From NCBI GenBank assembly GCA_910578115.1, contig CAJTPO010000015.1:45235-102810 (forward strand): a stretch of 57,576 bases of DNA, written 5' to 3'. Made by a program: the position numbers and the translations under genes. This document shows positions 43,373 to 52,996 of the stretch, in pieces. This stretch comes from an uncultured Lachnospiraceae bacterium (lineage in GTDB: Bacteria; Bacillota; Clostridia; Lachnospirales; Lachnospiraceae). Each line of letters opens with the position of its first letter. The first letter of the stretch is position 1. The notes under the pieces are model-generated. The model searched no databases. It saw only the letters and a program-made list of their open reading frames with translations, and had not been told where the DNA came from.

Positions 43373-44377
43373 TTAACCCTCCTGCTCTTTCTTTCTACAA
43401 CGCACATAATGAGATCCGCCGACTTTCTCCAGATCAAAGTGCTTTTCGGTGCATAGATCCGTGGCATAGGGACAGCGCGGTGCAAAATAGCATCCCGTCG
43501 GAAGCGCCGTGGGATCCGGCGGAAGCCCCGGCACCGGTGAGAGTCTGTGTGTATCCCTGGTCAGCTCCGGAATCGCTCCGAAAAGTCCCTCCGTATAGGG
43601 GTGCATCGGATGATCGTAAATTTCCTCCAGCGTCCCCTTTTCCACGATCTCGCCCGCATAAACGATCGCCACGTCATCACAGACCTGTGCTACCACTCCC
43701 AGATCGTGGGTGATCAGTATCATGGATGTTCCCCGCTGTTCCTGCAGTTTCTTGATCAGCTCCAGAACCTGCGCCTGGATCGTCACATCCAGCGCCGTGG
43801 TGGGCTCGTCCGCGATGATCAGCTCCGGATTGCAGGCCAGCGCGATCGCAATCACCACGCGCTGCTTCATGCCGCCGGAAAACTGATGGGGATATTCATC
43901 CACACGATCCTCGGAAATCCCTACCGTTTGCAGCATCTCAATAGCCTTTGCCCTGGCCCCGCTTTTATCCAGTCCCTGATGGACCATCAGCCCTTCCGCA
44001 ATCTGGTCTCCCACCGTTTTCACCGGATTCAAAGCCGTCATGGGGTCCTGAAAGATCATGGATATCTTACCCCCGCGAATCTTCTGCATCTCCGCTTCAC
44101 TGATCTTTAAAATATCCGTCCCATCGTATTCGATCACACCACAGACTTTCTGCGTCGCATGATCGGGCAGGATTCTCATGATCGATTTCGCGGTAGTTGT
44201 TTTGCCGGCTCCGGTTTCCCCGACAAGTCCCAGGGAACGTCCGCCGGGAAGATCAAAGGAAATATGGTTGACGGCCTGCACAGTCTCTCCTCCGGAGCGG
44301 TATTCCACCACCAGATCCTGTACGGACAGGCATCCTTTCTTGTCTGTATTATTCACACTTATCCTCCATTCTGCCAT
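43373..44377 (-). CDS. Oligopeptide-type ABC transporter ATPase (OppD-like)
   Basis: 334 residues. Walker A GETGAGKTTT, Q-loop MIFQDPMTALNP, canonical signature FSGGMKQRV, Walker B LIIADEPTTALD, and the C-terminal cysteines of the oligo_HPY tail (GCYFAPRCPYATDLC). It forms the second ATPase of the importer with the OppF-like subunit three bases downstream. Start taken at the first Met; an internal start is possible. Confidence 0.93.
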   Translation of the reverse strand: MAEWRISVNNTDKKGCLSVQDLVVEYRSGGETVQAVNHISFDLPGGRSLGLVGETGAGKTTTAKSIMRILPDHATQKVCGVIEYDGTDILKISEAEMQKIRGGKISMIFQDPMTALNPVKTVGDQIAEGLMVHQGLDKSGARAKAIEMLQTVGISEDRVDEYPHQFSGGMKQRVVIAIALACNPELIIADEPTTALDVTIQAQVLELIKKLQEQRGTSMILITHDLGVVAQVCDDVAIVYAGEIVEKGTLEEIYDHPMHPYTEGLFGAIPELTRDTHRLSPVPGLPPDPTALPTGCYFAPRCPYATDLCTEKHFDLEKVGGSHYVRCRKKEQEG

Positions 44378-44428
44378 CGCCCCGCGTCAGGGACATGGCA
44401 CAGATTTATCGATTATACAGTTATCATC

Positions 44429-45319
44429 TTAATCTCTCAGCTTCGGATCCAGCGCGTCGCGGATGGCATCCCCCACAAGGTTAAAACTGAGCACTGTCAG
44501 CATAATAAAAATACCGGGAATTACGCACATATGAGGATAGTCTCTGATAAAGGAACGCGCCGATGAAAGCATGGAACCCCATTCCGGTGTGGGTGCCTTC
44601 ACGCCAAATCCGAGAAAGCTTAAAGCGGATGCCTGCAGGCCGGCGGATGCAATCCCCATCGCCATCTGCACGATCAGCGGAGAGATCGCATTGGGAATAA
44701 TGTGCCGCAGAATAATCCTTCCTGTCGTACAGTTAATGGATGTGGCCGCCTCCACATATTCTGAACTGCGGATCGATAGGATATTGGCACGCATCATTCT
44801 CGCATACCCCGACAGTCCGCTGATCCCCATCGCTATAATGACCTTTGTAAAGCCGGGCCCCAGCACTGCCGATATGGCTATGGCAAGCAGGATACCGGGG
44901 AAAGCCTGAAATACATCCAGACAGCGCATGATAAAATTGTCCACCCTGCCTCCGAAATAACCCGCTGTCGCCCCGACGATGATTCCCAGCACCACGGATA
45001 CGCCTGTGGAAACGAAACCGATGCTGATGGTATATTTTGCTCCGTACAGAATACGTGCCAGTTCGTCTCTTCCCAGCTCATCCGTTCCCAGCAGATGCTG
45101 CAGACTCGGCATCTGATATCTTGCTCTCATATCGATGGTCTCCCATCCGTATTTCAACAGATAGGGGGAGATAAAGGAAAGGACAAATAACGCCGTAACG
45201 AAAATCAGTCCCGTCATCGCCAGCGGTCTTTTCCTGATCCGGTTCCACACATAAGGGAGTGAACCGGGCTTATTGCTTTTCTTCGGCTTTTCAGCCGCTC
45301 TATTCACTTTACTTTTCAT
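44429..45319 (-). CDS. Oligopeptide-type ABC permease (OppC-like)
   Basis: 296 residues. The N-terminal OppC region (RPLAMTGLIFVTALFVLS) precedes the periplasm-facing loop with HLLGTDELGRDELARILYGA, which is diagnostic of OppC/DppC. Further membrane helices carry the EAA-like loop ATSINCTTGRIILRHIIPNA. The ribosome site GGAGGTAAA points to the ATG at 45319, not the longer frame to 45385. Confidence 0.93.
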   Translation of the reverse strand: MKSKVNRAAEKPKKSNKPGSLPYVWNRIRKRPLAMTGLIFVTALFVLSFISPYLLKYGWETIDMRARYQMPSLQHLLGTDELGRDELARILYGAKYTISIGFVSTGVSVVLGIIVGATAGYFGGRVDNFIMRCLDVFQAFPGILLAIAISAVLGPGFTKVIIAMGISGLSGYARMMRANILSIRSSEYVEAATSINCTTGRIILRHIIPNAISPLIVQMAMGIASAGLQASALSFLGFGVKAPTPEWGSMLSSARSFIRDYPHMCVIPGIFIMLTVLSFNLVGDAIRDALDPKLRD

Positions 45320-45391
45320 TTTACCTCCTACCTCCATTCCGAAACATTTCACGCTGCGTTTGCCCTCGGGCATACTCCGTTTCAATCCCTG

Positions 45392-46333
45392 TTATTTTTT
45401 CCTGCCGGATACATATTGCGCCTTGATCCGGGGATCCACAAAGGCATAGACAAGATCCACGATCAGCATCATGATCGCAAATGCGAACGCAATGTAGATG
45501 ATCCCGCCCTGTACCACCGGATAGTCGCGGTTATTGATTCCTGCCAGCATAAAACTCCCGATGCCCGGAAGGGAGAATACGGATTCGATCACCGTAGCTC
45601 CTCCAAGCATGAAGCCGAAATGTCCGCCTGCAATGGTAATAATCGGGATCAATGCATTCGGCAGCGCATGTTTCAATATGACCGCTTTCTCACTCAGCCC
45701 CTTCGAGCGCGCCATCGTCACGAAGTCGGAACGGATCGTCTCCAGCATGCTGGATCTGGTCTGGCGGGCAATACCGGCCACGGAACCGATGGAGTTGGCT
45801 GTGATCGGCAGCACGAAATATTCCCAGCCTCCAATGCCGTTAGACGGGAGAATCCCCAGACGCAGCGAAAACAAGAGCACGAGCATCAGCGCCAGCCAGA
45901 AACTCGGCATGGAACTGCACAACATCGTAAAAAACAACCAGATACGATCCGGAAGCTTATCCGCCCGCAGCGCACAGTGAATCCCGATCGGTATACCGAG
46001 GATCAGAGACACGGCCACACAGAAAAATGCCAGGATCAGCGTATTGGGAAATCTTCCGAGCAGCTCACGTCCTACATCCGCTCCTGTAATATAGGATTCG
46101 CCAAAATCCAGATGACACAGATCAACCATAAAATTCTTCAGCCTGACAATATACGGATAATCAAGTCCCAGCCTCTCTCTCGTTTCCTGAATCTGTACCG
46201 GCGTAGCTGTATCTCCCAGCAAAATCTGAATAGGATCACCCGGCACGAAATACATGAGTGTAAAAATCAGAATGGCAACCACGATCAAAATAGGAATCAT
46301 TTGAAGCAATCGCTTTCCAATATATTTCCACAT
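45392..46333 (-). CDS. Oligopeptide-type ABC permease (OppB-like)
   Basis: 313 residues, six membrane helices. The start MWKYIGKRLLQMIPILIVV and the EAA loop ARSKGLSEKAVILKHALPNA are typical of OppB/DppB. It heads the permease-ATPase run oppB-oppC-oppD-oppF on the minus strand. A sequence motif about 140 bases upstream (46468-46493) is shared with the region upstream of the binding-protein gene. Confidence 0.94.
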   Translation of the reverse strand: MWKYIGKRLLQMIPILIVVAILIFTLMYFVPGDPIQILLGDTATPVQIQETRERLGLDYPYIVRLKNFMVDLCHLDFGESYITGADVGRELLGRFPNTLILAFFCVAVSLILGIPIGIHCALRADKLPDRIWLFFTMLCSSMPSFWLALMLVLLFSLRLGILPSNGIGGWEYFVLPITANSIGSVAGIARQTRSSMLETIRSDFVTMARSKGLSEKAVILKHALPNALIPIITIAGGHFGFMLGGATVIESVFSLPGIGSFMLAGINNRDYPVVQGGIIYIAFAFAIMMLIVDLVYAFVDPRIKAQYVSGRKK

Positions 46334-46467
46334 ATGCTATACCACCTCTCTAAAAATTTTTGTTGTTCGCCAGAATATGCCGAAAGATACATTATCCTGG
46401 CCGTCATTTTCAGTTCCTCTCCTTTCTCCGATTTCTTCCGTTTTTCCATTGGTTTGATAGTAGCATA

Positions 46468-46493
46468 CCGACGTTTTTCTTCAATCTTTAACT
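46468..46493 (-). promoter_or_regulatory. Candidate operator upstream of the permease genes
   Basis: Minus strand: AGTTAAAG directly followed by ATTGAAGAAAAACGTCGG. The block ATTGAAGAAAAA plus GTCGG recurs at 50761-50780 upstream of the solute-binding protein, also preceded by AGTTAAAG. It could be bound by the AraC-type regulator coded between the two genes. Confidence 0.5.
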
Positions 46494-46536
46494 TTTTTCC
46501 CGGCGCTTATTTTGCCGGGAAGCCAAAAAATGAAGC

Positions 46537-48741
46537 TCACTCAAAATTTGAAGGTGTGCTGTGTTTCTTCAATTCCCCGGGTGTAATACCCTCATACTTT
46601 TTCATGGCGCGGGTCAGTGCCTGGCTGTCCCAGAAGCCGGACATGCGCACCACGTCCTTGACGCTGTACTGCACGAGCAGTTCCTTCGCCTTCTCCACGC
46701 GCAGCCGTTGAATATATTCCGATATATTAATGCCCGCCGCATCCTTGAACAGATGGGACAGATGAGACTTGCTCTTCCCGAAACGATTGGCAATGGAAGA
46801 GACGTTCAACGTGTTATCCGTATAATTCTCCAGAATATATCTTTGTATCTCTTCTATTTTATCGCTTCCCGACGAAGCAGCATTCTCTCCTGCCGACAGA
46901 TAATCTTCCAGCACGTTTTCATACTCTTTGCGAAATTCATCGATATTGCGGATATGATATATTTTACTTACCACTTTCCACGCGTCTTCCTTCTTTTTTT
47001 CCTGATTGGACTGCTCACACGCCGCAGTGATGATGATACCGGCCAGAGCATAGATCTGATAGCGGTCGATCCGCCAGCTGCGCTGTCCGGCAGTGGGCAT
47101 ATACTCATCTATCACTCTGTAGAAAAGCTCGGTGGCTCCTCTGTAATCTCTGTCTTCCAGCTTATTGACCAGATTTCTGACAATCTTGAAATAAGGCACT
47201 CGTTCCGCGGCATTTCTCTCACGGTCACGGCCCATATACTGATCTTTCTGCCAGAATTCAAGACTGGAAATCTCCTCCTGCGTCTTGTTGTACGCATCCT
47301 GCATACAGCGGGAGGTTTCCAGCCGGATCGGCCGCGAAATGGCCAGCGTCACATGGAAATGTTCCTCCATAAATGCCCTGCACTCTTCCAGATCCTGTAC
47401 CAGAGATGTATAAGTAACTTTCTCATTTTCCTGTACCAGCGCCGGCATGAAGTTCAGATTGCTGCACAGAAAGCCCTTACTTTTCTCAAAAATTTTTTCC
47501 GACAGAATATTGTTCATCACATGATAAGACGAAATCGCAGGTTCATTTTCATTATTTTGAAAAATACCGTCCCTGTCACGTAAAATATGGATGGCAAACA
47601 GATACGCAGACTTCCCGGGATCCAGTCCCGTCATCTCCATCGTATCGGCACAGGCCTGATACGCGCAGCTTCCCTTCGTCTCCAGTACTCTGTTCAACTT
47701 TTCACCAATGGCGAATGGCAGAAAATAGCGGTTTTCCTTCGCGATGCTGCTGTTTTTTCTCTCCAGCAGGTAAATTCTTTGACCGGCCTCTTCCATGACC
47801 CGCTCCAAATCGACCTTTTTTTCTTCCAGTCTTACCACATCCGCAAGCCTTTGCGCAGGCTTCAGCATATGAAAAACAAAATACACCGCCAACGGGACGC
47901 CGGACAGAATACCCAGAAAGATCCCCAGATAAATCCAAATGGTAAAAGCTCCGGAACCCGCATAGAAAGTGCTCTCCGGCACCGCCACGCGTACGGCCGT
48001 ATTTAATTTGGAATAAAGACTGGTAAAAACATAGTATTTCTCTTCCTCTATATAGAAACCTTCTCTGGTGCCCGTTCCCGCTATGATCTCCCGGTAAGTA
48101 TCCGCAGAACATTCCGGCTGCGCATACAGATAATCGTCATTGTTCCCAATATAAAGCTGCATATCATCCACAGGAATATCCGCAATTTCTTCCAGATCAT
48201 ATTCCAGAATCAGACACCCCATGACTCCATACGAATCATACAGCTTTCTTAAAAGGAGACCACTGTCTTCTCCCCGTATATTCCGATATACCGGAGCCGT
48301 ATTCTCACACAGATACCTGCCTGTAATGGTACGTCCATACCGGTCAAAAAAGTGATTTACCTGCGAGTCCCTGTAAATCCTCCCGTTGGTAACGATTGTA
48401 TTGCTGGCGGCAAAGTAGATACCGATCTCCCTGATTCCCGACTCTTCCAGCCGCAGGCTTTCATATACCTCCCATATCATTTGCATATCCTCAGAAGAGA
48501 GCCGTCTGTTTCTGAGCGAAATGATATCCCTGTTCACCGCAATATCCTCACTCAACTGATAATATGGCTCCAACAGCTTTACTATTTCCAGCATAATATT
48601 ATTCACACGTTCCTGCACATACTGCTCCTGTCTGTCCACATACACCTTTCTTCCCCGCAGCATTCCCGTGGAAAGCAGAATGCTGAAACAAATGATCATC
48701 GCCATATGGAAATACAGAAATTTTGTTCGAAATATGGACAT
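46537..48741 (-). CDS. Membrane-bound AraC-family transcriptional regulator
   Basis: About 734 residues. There is one membrane helix near residues 10-27 and a second near 270-295, with a 240-residue outer domain between them that resembles dCache-type sensors. A cytosolic linker and the C-terminal AraC DNA-binding pair follow (LNVSSIANRFGKSKSHLSHL, then VKDVVRMSGFWDSQALTRAM and KYEGITPGELK). This build is common for regulators of carbohydrate or peptide uptake in Clostridia and Paenibacillus. It lies between the binding-protein and permease genes, so it probably controls both. The second Met (48741) has the better distance to GGGGG than 48747. Confidence 0.92.
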   Translation of the reverse strand: MSIFRTKFLYFHMAMIICFSILLSTGMLRGRKVYVDRQEQYVQERVNNIMLEIVKLLEPYYQLSEDIAVNRDIISLRNRRLSSEDMQMIWEVYESLRLEESGIREIGIYFAASNTIVTNGRIYRDSQVNHFFDRYGRTITGRYLCENTAPVYRNIRGEDSGLLLRKLYDSYGVMGCLILEYDLEEIADIPVDDMQLYIGNNDDYLYAQPECSADTYREIIAGTGTREGFYIEEEKYYVFTSLYSKLNTAVRVAVPESTFYAGSGAFTIWIYLGIFLGILSGVPLAVYFVFHMLKPAQRLADVVRLEEKKVDLERVMEEAGQRIYLLERKNSSIAKENRYFLPFAIGEKLNRVLETKGSCAYQACADTMEMTGLDPGKSAYLFAIHILRDRDGIFQNNENEPAISSYHVMNNILSEKIFEKSKGFLCSNLNFMPALVQENEKVTYTSLVQDLEECRAFMEEHFHVTLAISRPIRLETSRCMQDAYNKTQEEISSLEFWQKDQYMGRDRERNAAERVPYFKIVRNLVNKLEDRDYRGATELFYRVIDEYMPTAGQRSWRIDRYQIYALAGIIITAACEQSNQEKKKEDAWKVVSKIYHIRNIDEFRKEYENVLEDYLSAGENAASSGSDKIEEIQRYILENYTDNTLNVSSIANRFGKSKSHLSHLFKDAAGINISEYIQRLRVEKAKELLVQYSVKDVVRMSGFWDSQALTRAMKKYEGITPGELKKHSTPSNFE

Positions 48742-48827
48742 ATTCATACCCCCGCATATCGAAAGGCAGTATCAGATACTACCAGTTATTTGTTTCAAAA
48801 TCTGTCATGGAACAAATTTGCAAAGCA

Positions 48828-48868
48828 CAAAAAGGAGCTGCACACTCGTTCTCAACGGCGACAGCTCC
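48828..48868 (-). terminator. Terminator after the solute-binding protein
   Basis: 7-bp stem GGAGCTG/CAGCTCC followed on the minus strand by TTTTT. It lies between the binding-protein stop and the regulator start. This explains how the binding protein could be made in excess of the other subunits. Confidence 0.85.
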
Positions 48869-48891
48869 AAACATTTCGCTCAAATTACTCT

Positions 48892-50670
48892 TTAATTTCC
48901 GACAACACTCACATAATCGTCCGTAATGGTACACGGTCCATACAGAGGTAACGTAGGATTTGCCATCGGAAGCTCCGTAACACCGTCCTGCGCCACGACA
49001 ATCTTGCTGAAGGAATACAGTCCTTTCCCAATCGCATTATCCCTGATATAGTCGTTAAATGCCTTCATATTTTCCGCACTCGCATCCGCCTTCGCCGCGT
49101 TCAGAAGTTCAACCAGATGATCGTCATGGGTGAAGCAAACGGAACCGTTGGTATAATTCTCCGGATTGAACAGGCCGTCCCAGAGACCGACTACATGTCC
49201 GGTACCGGATCCTTTTGAATCAATGATCAGATCCCACTGTGTGGAGTCATTCTTGTAAGTAAGGAACAGCGCCTGGTCTACTGCCAGAGAGTTTACCGTA
49301 AAGCCGATCGCCTCAAGCTGCGCGATGATCACGGAACGAACCGAATCCGTATACAGAGACTGACTGGACAAAAGTGTGATCTCCGTTCCCTGAGGATAGC
49401 CTGAAGCTTCGAAGTAAGCCTTTGCCGCTTCCAGATCAGCCGGCAGATATCCTTCATCCGCAATCTCTTCATAACCGCCCATGGAAGGTGCTGAAAGCGC
49501 ATTCGTCTTGATCGCCGTAATCTCGTTCAAACCTGCACCGTAATAAATCTCTACCGAATCGAGCGCTGCGAAAACAGCCTGTCTCAATTCAAGACTGTCT
49601 GCCAGGATCGATACGCCGCTGTCCATATTCGCAAATAAACACTGTACGTTGACAGGCGGGGTGTAGAAAATACTCCATCCATCCAACGGCTTTCCTGCCG
49701 CTTCGTCATAGAATTTAGAAAGATCGGTACCTGCGATCTCCGAAGAATCCAATTCTTTATTTTCCAGACCGATCGCTCTCATGGAGCCTTCCGTAATCAC
49801 CCGGTAATAAAGTGTGTTCACATTGGCCACCTGCGGTGTACAGGTAGGCTCCGTCTGCCACGGCTCTTCATTTCTCACAAGTGTCAAGGAAGAACCCTGT
49901 ACCACTTCCTGAACCTTATAAGCCCCTGTCGTTGCGGGATTACTCTGACGCTCGTCCGCCGACGTACTTTCATACCATTCCTGATCGACAATAAAAAGCT
50001 GGACATTGGAAAGAATCTCTTCAATTCTGCCGACCATGGTATCCTTCAGCTTGATCTCCAGATTATAATCGTCAATCTTTGTGATGGACTCCATGACACT
50101 CTGCAGATCGGCGAACTGACCATCCGTAGCGCTCTTCTCATAGCTGAAAACAACATCGTCTGCCGTAATATGGTTTCCCTGGCTGTCATAGACATTGTCG
50201 AAGATCTCCACCTCATAAGTAGCGTCGTCGATCTTTTTCAGTTCTTTACCGACCCAGGGCTGCATACCGCCATTCTCAAATGTTGCCGCCGTACTCGTGG
50301 GGAAGAACAGTTTCGCCCAAAGCAGCCAGGTAAAAGGACCGGTACCGGGCATTGGCCCAACGAAAGGAGCCACATCAAAAGATGCCGAAGGAATGGCGAT
50401 CGTCATACTTTCCGCCGGCTGTGCCACCGCAGATACCACTTCCGTCTGCACATTTTCCGCCACCGCATCCAGCACGGGCTTTGATGAATCTTCCGCGTCG
50501 CTTTCCGCCGCATCAGTCCCCGCGGATGCCGTACCCTCCTGTGCGGCATCTGCGCCGTCTCCTGCATCGGATGCGGAATCCGCATTGCCGCCACTGCCGC
50601 ATCCGGCCAGCAGCGACATTACCATTGCCGTCGCCAGCACTGTTGAAATTAGTTTGTGAAACTTTCTCAT
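48892..50670 (-). CDS. Solute-binding lipoprotein, family 5 (Opp/Dpp type)
   Basis: 592 residues. A signal peptide ends in the lipobox LLAGC (cysteine about residue 24). An A/D/S/E-rich tether follows to about residue 70. The mature SBP_bac_5 fold shows DDATYEVEIFDNVYDSQGNH, ITADDVVFSYEKS and the later ADLEAAKAYFEASGY segment. It captures oligopeptides or other medium-size solutes outside the membrane for the OppBCDF-like proteins. The start at 50670 is set by GGAGGTATTGAAT. The upstream region contains three CTTCAA (plus-strand) repeats that may be operator sites. Confidence 0.94.
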   Translation of the reverse strand: MRKFHKLISTVLATAMVMSLLAGCGSGGNADSASDAGDGADAAQEGTASAGTDAAESDAEDSSKPVLDAVAENVQTEVVSAVAQPAESMTIAIPSASFDVAPFVGPMPGTGPFTWLLWAKLFFPTSTAATFENGGMQPWVGKELKKIDDATYEVEIFDNVYDSQGNHITADDVVFSYEKSATDGQFADLQSVMESITKIDDYNLEIKLKDTMVGRIEEILSNVQLFIVDQEWYESTSADERQSNPATTGAYKVQEVVQGSSLTLVRNEEPWQTEPTCTPQVANVNTLYYRVITEGSMRAIGLENKELDSSEIAGTDLSKFYDEAAGKPLDGWSIFYTPPVNVQCLFANMDSGVSILADSLELRQAVFAALDSVEIYYGAGLNEITAIKTNALSAPSMGGYEEIADEGYLPADLEAAKAYFEASGYPQGTEITLLSSQSLYTDSVRSVIIAQLEAIGFTVNSLAVDQALFLTYKNDSTQWDLIIDSKGSGTGHVVGLWDGLFNPENYTNGSVCFTHDDHLVELLNAAKADASAENMKAFNDYIRDNAIGKGLYSFSKIVVAQDGVTELPMANPTLPLYGPCTITDDYVSVVGN

Positions 50671-50760
50671 ATTCAATACCTCCTTCTTTAGAATTTGAAT
50701 GATGATTTTTTTTGCAGAGGCGGTTTTTTGCCGCTCTGCATGGGTTCAGTTAAACAAATT

Positions 50761-50845
50761 CCGACTTTTTCTTCAATCATCACTTTAACTGATTCCAGTT
50801 CGTTTTTCTTCAAAATCAAAAAATGATAGTCTTCAATTTTTGACT
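50761..50845 (-). promoter_or_regulatory. Candidate operator cluster upstream of the binding protein
   Basis: The minus strand has three TTGAAG cores (50836-50831, 50813-50808, 50776-50771). The last is in ATTGAAGAAAAAGTCGG, matching the site upstream of the OppB-like gene. AGTTAAAG precedes it at 50791-50784. Spacing between cores is 23 and 37 bases. Confidence 0.45.
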
Positions 50846-50882
50846 GTAACTTTATAATTGACTTACTTTTCTTCATCCGCTG

Positions 50883-52469
50883 TCAATACAGCCATGCCGG
50901 GCCACCTTCCTCATCCTCCTCTTTGGGGGCTGTCATAAAGTTCCAGTTCATAGGTGGAGCAAATTCTTTTGCCAGCATTACCAACTCTTCATCGAAGTTT
51001 TCCCGGACCTGTGTCTTCTCATCATAAACGATCGTGTAAACCTTATCTTCCGTGCTGGGAGTGATCTCCGGGACCGCGCTGCAGTTAGGATTGCCTGTCT
51101 TCGCGAAACTTATGAACGAAGAGAACATTTCATTTTCCAGTCTCTGTGTCACACCCTCCATCTGACACACGGGAATCAACTGTGTGTTATGAAATACAAA
51201 GGGAAGCTCGGAACAATGCCATGCCGCAACACCGCCATAGATATCGAATACCTTTGCAAACAGATAAGAGTAAACGGGAGCAGGAGACTGTTTCGCCTTT
51301 GCCTTGATATACCTGATGGAAGCCGGACGGAACACCACGTCGATGTCTGCCGCGTACACCGTATTCTTACCGGGATACGCCTTCGCAAACAGTTCCATAA
51401 TCCTGTCCGCATTCTCCTCGCCGTATTTTGCTGCAACCGCTGCTCTCTTTTCTTCCTCCGTATAAGTTTCCTTATCCTTCGTCGGCGTGCTGTTGCTGAA
51501 CTCACCAATCACACTGCCCACCAGGAACGGAACCCCGGAGGCTTCTCCAAATCCCACGTCTTTCGGTTCTCCGATGTAAAAGTCATTGGCTCCAGGCCAC
51601 CACTCGATTCGCCTGCCCTGCTCCATCCATTTGCCTACGGCAGCATTTGTGGCATCGATCAGCTCCTGCACCGGGACCGTCTCCATTCTTTCTGCTTCCT
51701 CTTCCTGCAGCCCCAATTCTTCCATAATAGATAGAGCGAATTCTTTCGCCGGTACATCCTGACGCGTCATTGCCCTTCCACGCACGCCGCTCATCACGAT
51801 TCCTTTATGGAACAGTCCTTTCGCAGCCGGAACCTGGCCCAGTGAGGTTACCTTTCTGCCACCGCCGGACTGTCCGAAGATCGTAACATTCTCCGGGTCT
51901 CCACCGAACTGCACGATATTTTCTTTAACCCACAGCAAAGCTGCCACGAGATCGGCAAGCCCTGCATTCTTTGAATTTGCATACTTTTCACCAAAATCGG
52001 ACAGATCCAGGAAACCGAACACATTCAGTCTGTGATTCACTGTCACTACCACTACGTCCCCGTATCTCGCCAGATTCGTTCCGTCATAGGCCACCTGCTC
52101 AATTGCCGAACCGTCTGCAAAACCACCGCCGTGGAACCACACCATAACCGCCTTTCTGTCATCCGTATTAAGAGAACTGGTCCAGACATTCAAATATTGA
52201 CAGTTTTCGCTGGACGGCCAGAACCTGTGGGGAATACGCACCTCACCGGAAGGAACCGGATTGCGCAGAACCGGACACCCCGGCCCATAATTCGTCGCAT
52301 CCCTGATTCCCTCCCAGGGCGTCACCTTCTGAGGGTTCTGGAACCGTTTCGCTTTTGCGTAGCGAATACCTTCAAAATGATAAATATCATCCAGCTTATA
52401 GCCGCGAAGTTTACCCGCCGCCGTGGTTACGACCGGTTCCTCCAGAGTACATACAAATCTTTTTGCCAT
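50883..52469 (-). CDS. Type-B carboxylesterase (2)
   Basis: 528 residues, paralogue of the esterase at 40202. Motifs: VWFHGGGFADGSA, VTIFGQSGGGRKV with the serine, AAWHCSELPFVF with the histidine, GSVIGEFSNS as likely acid region. The N-termini align (MAKRFVCTLEEPV with MAHQFICTTTEPV), which supports the start at 52469. A Met at 52481 has a nearer GGAG. It lies upstream of the binding-protein gene on the same strand. Both esterases border the same uptake system. Confidence 0.93.
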   Translation of the reverse strand: MAKRFVCTLEEPVVTTAAGKLRGYKLDDIYHFEGIRYAKAKRFQNPQKVTPWEGIRDATNYGPGCPVLRNPVPSGEVRIPHRFWPSSENCQYLNVWTSSLNTDDRKAVMVWFHGGGFADGSAIEQVAYDGTNLARYGDVVVVTVNHRLNVFGFLDLSDFGEKYANSKNAGLADLVAALLWVKENIVQFGGDPENVTIFGQSGGGRKVTSLGQVPAAKGLFHKGIVMSGVRGRAMTRQDVPAKEFALSIMEELGLQEEEAERMETVPVQELIDATNAAVGKWMEQGRRIEWWPGANDFYIGEPKDVGFGEASGVPFLVGSVIGEFSNSTPTKDKETYTEEEKRAAVAAKYGEENADRIMELFAKAYPGKNTVYAADIDVVFRPASIRYIKAKAKQSPAPVYSYLFAKVFDIYGGVAAWHCSELPFVFHNTQLIPVCQMEGVTQRLENEMFSSFISFAKTGNPNCSAVPEITPSTEDKVYTIVYDEKTQVRENFDEELVMLAKEFAPPMNWNFMTAPKEEDEEGGPAWLY

Positions 52470-52565
52470 GTTTATATCCATTCCTTTCGCTCCGCTCAAG
52501 GCACAAAACGCCATGAAAAGGGTTTTCGTGCCAAGCATTTTGTGTTATAGTTAATCTAATAATTA

Positions 52566-52680
52566 GGCATCCCGGTATCAATGGCTGATGCACCCACCCG
52601 TTAAGTATTGATATGCAGGTGGCCTCTTTTCAAAGGTGGGAATACCGTAGAATAGGTTCACTATGTGAGCCTGTTTTTTG
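52566..52680 (+). ncRNA. Candidate structured RNA ending in a terminator (unknown class)
   Basis: Plus-strand pairings: GCATC 52567-52571 with GATGC 52587-52591; CCCACC 52593-52598 with GGTGGG 52635-52640; CGGTAT in the first loop (52573-52578) with ATACCG 52642-52647, which would make a pseudoknot. An alternative stem GTATCAAT/ATTGATAT (52575-52582 with 52607-52614) competes with it. The element ends with AGGTTCAC-TAT-GTGAGCCT-G-TTTTTT, a rho-independent terminator. No gene follows on this strand within range. I recognise no named RNA family. The rest of the 527-base gap (52470-52996) holds only the terminator at 52870. Confidence 0.4.
52654..52679 (+). terminator. Plus-strand terminator in the intergenic region
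   Basis: 8-bp stem with one G-U pair, 3-nt loop, then G and six T. It implies a short plus-strand transcript, as there is no plus-strand gene upstream for kilobases. Confidence 0.75.
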
Positions 52681-52869
52681 TGTCTTATTGCCAATTTTGG
52701 CTTAATTTACTATTTTTCAACCTTCATTACCTCCTCTACATCCTGTATTCTTGTGTTATCGACTTAATACTAGCAGAACCACATTCCCGCATCCATATTC
52801 AAAAAATGATTATCGCAACAGATGACAAACCAGACAAAAAAAGAAGATCTCCTTTGCATGCCTTACAAA

Positions 52870-52911
52870 GAAAAATGCTGTACAGAAGACTTCTCACCTT
52901 CCATACAGCAT
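52870..52911 (-). terminator. Terminator after the HD-domain gene
   Basis: Stem ATGCTGTA/TACAGCAT with inner GAAG/CTTC pairs, then TTTTTC on the minus strand. Confidence 0.8.
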
Positions 52912-52996
52912 CCCTTTTTAAGATTTTACAATTCTATGATTCCATTATCACTTATCACAATACCGCATATTACAGATCACATCATGCAGGACTTCC

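Noticed and set aside
45416..46711. 431-codon plus-strand frame opposite the OppB-like gene
   Set aside because: Antisense shadow; His/Arg/Gln-rich without any domain, while the minus-strand gene is a clear permease.
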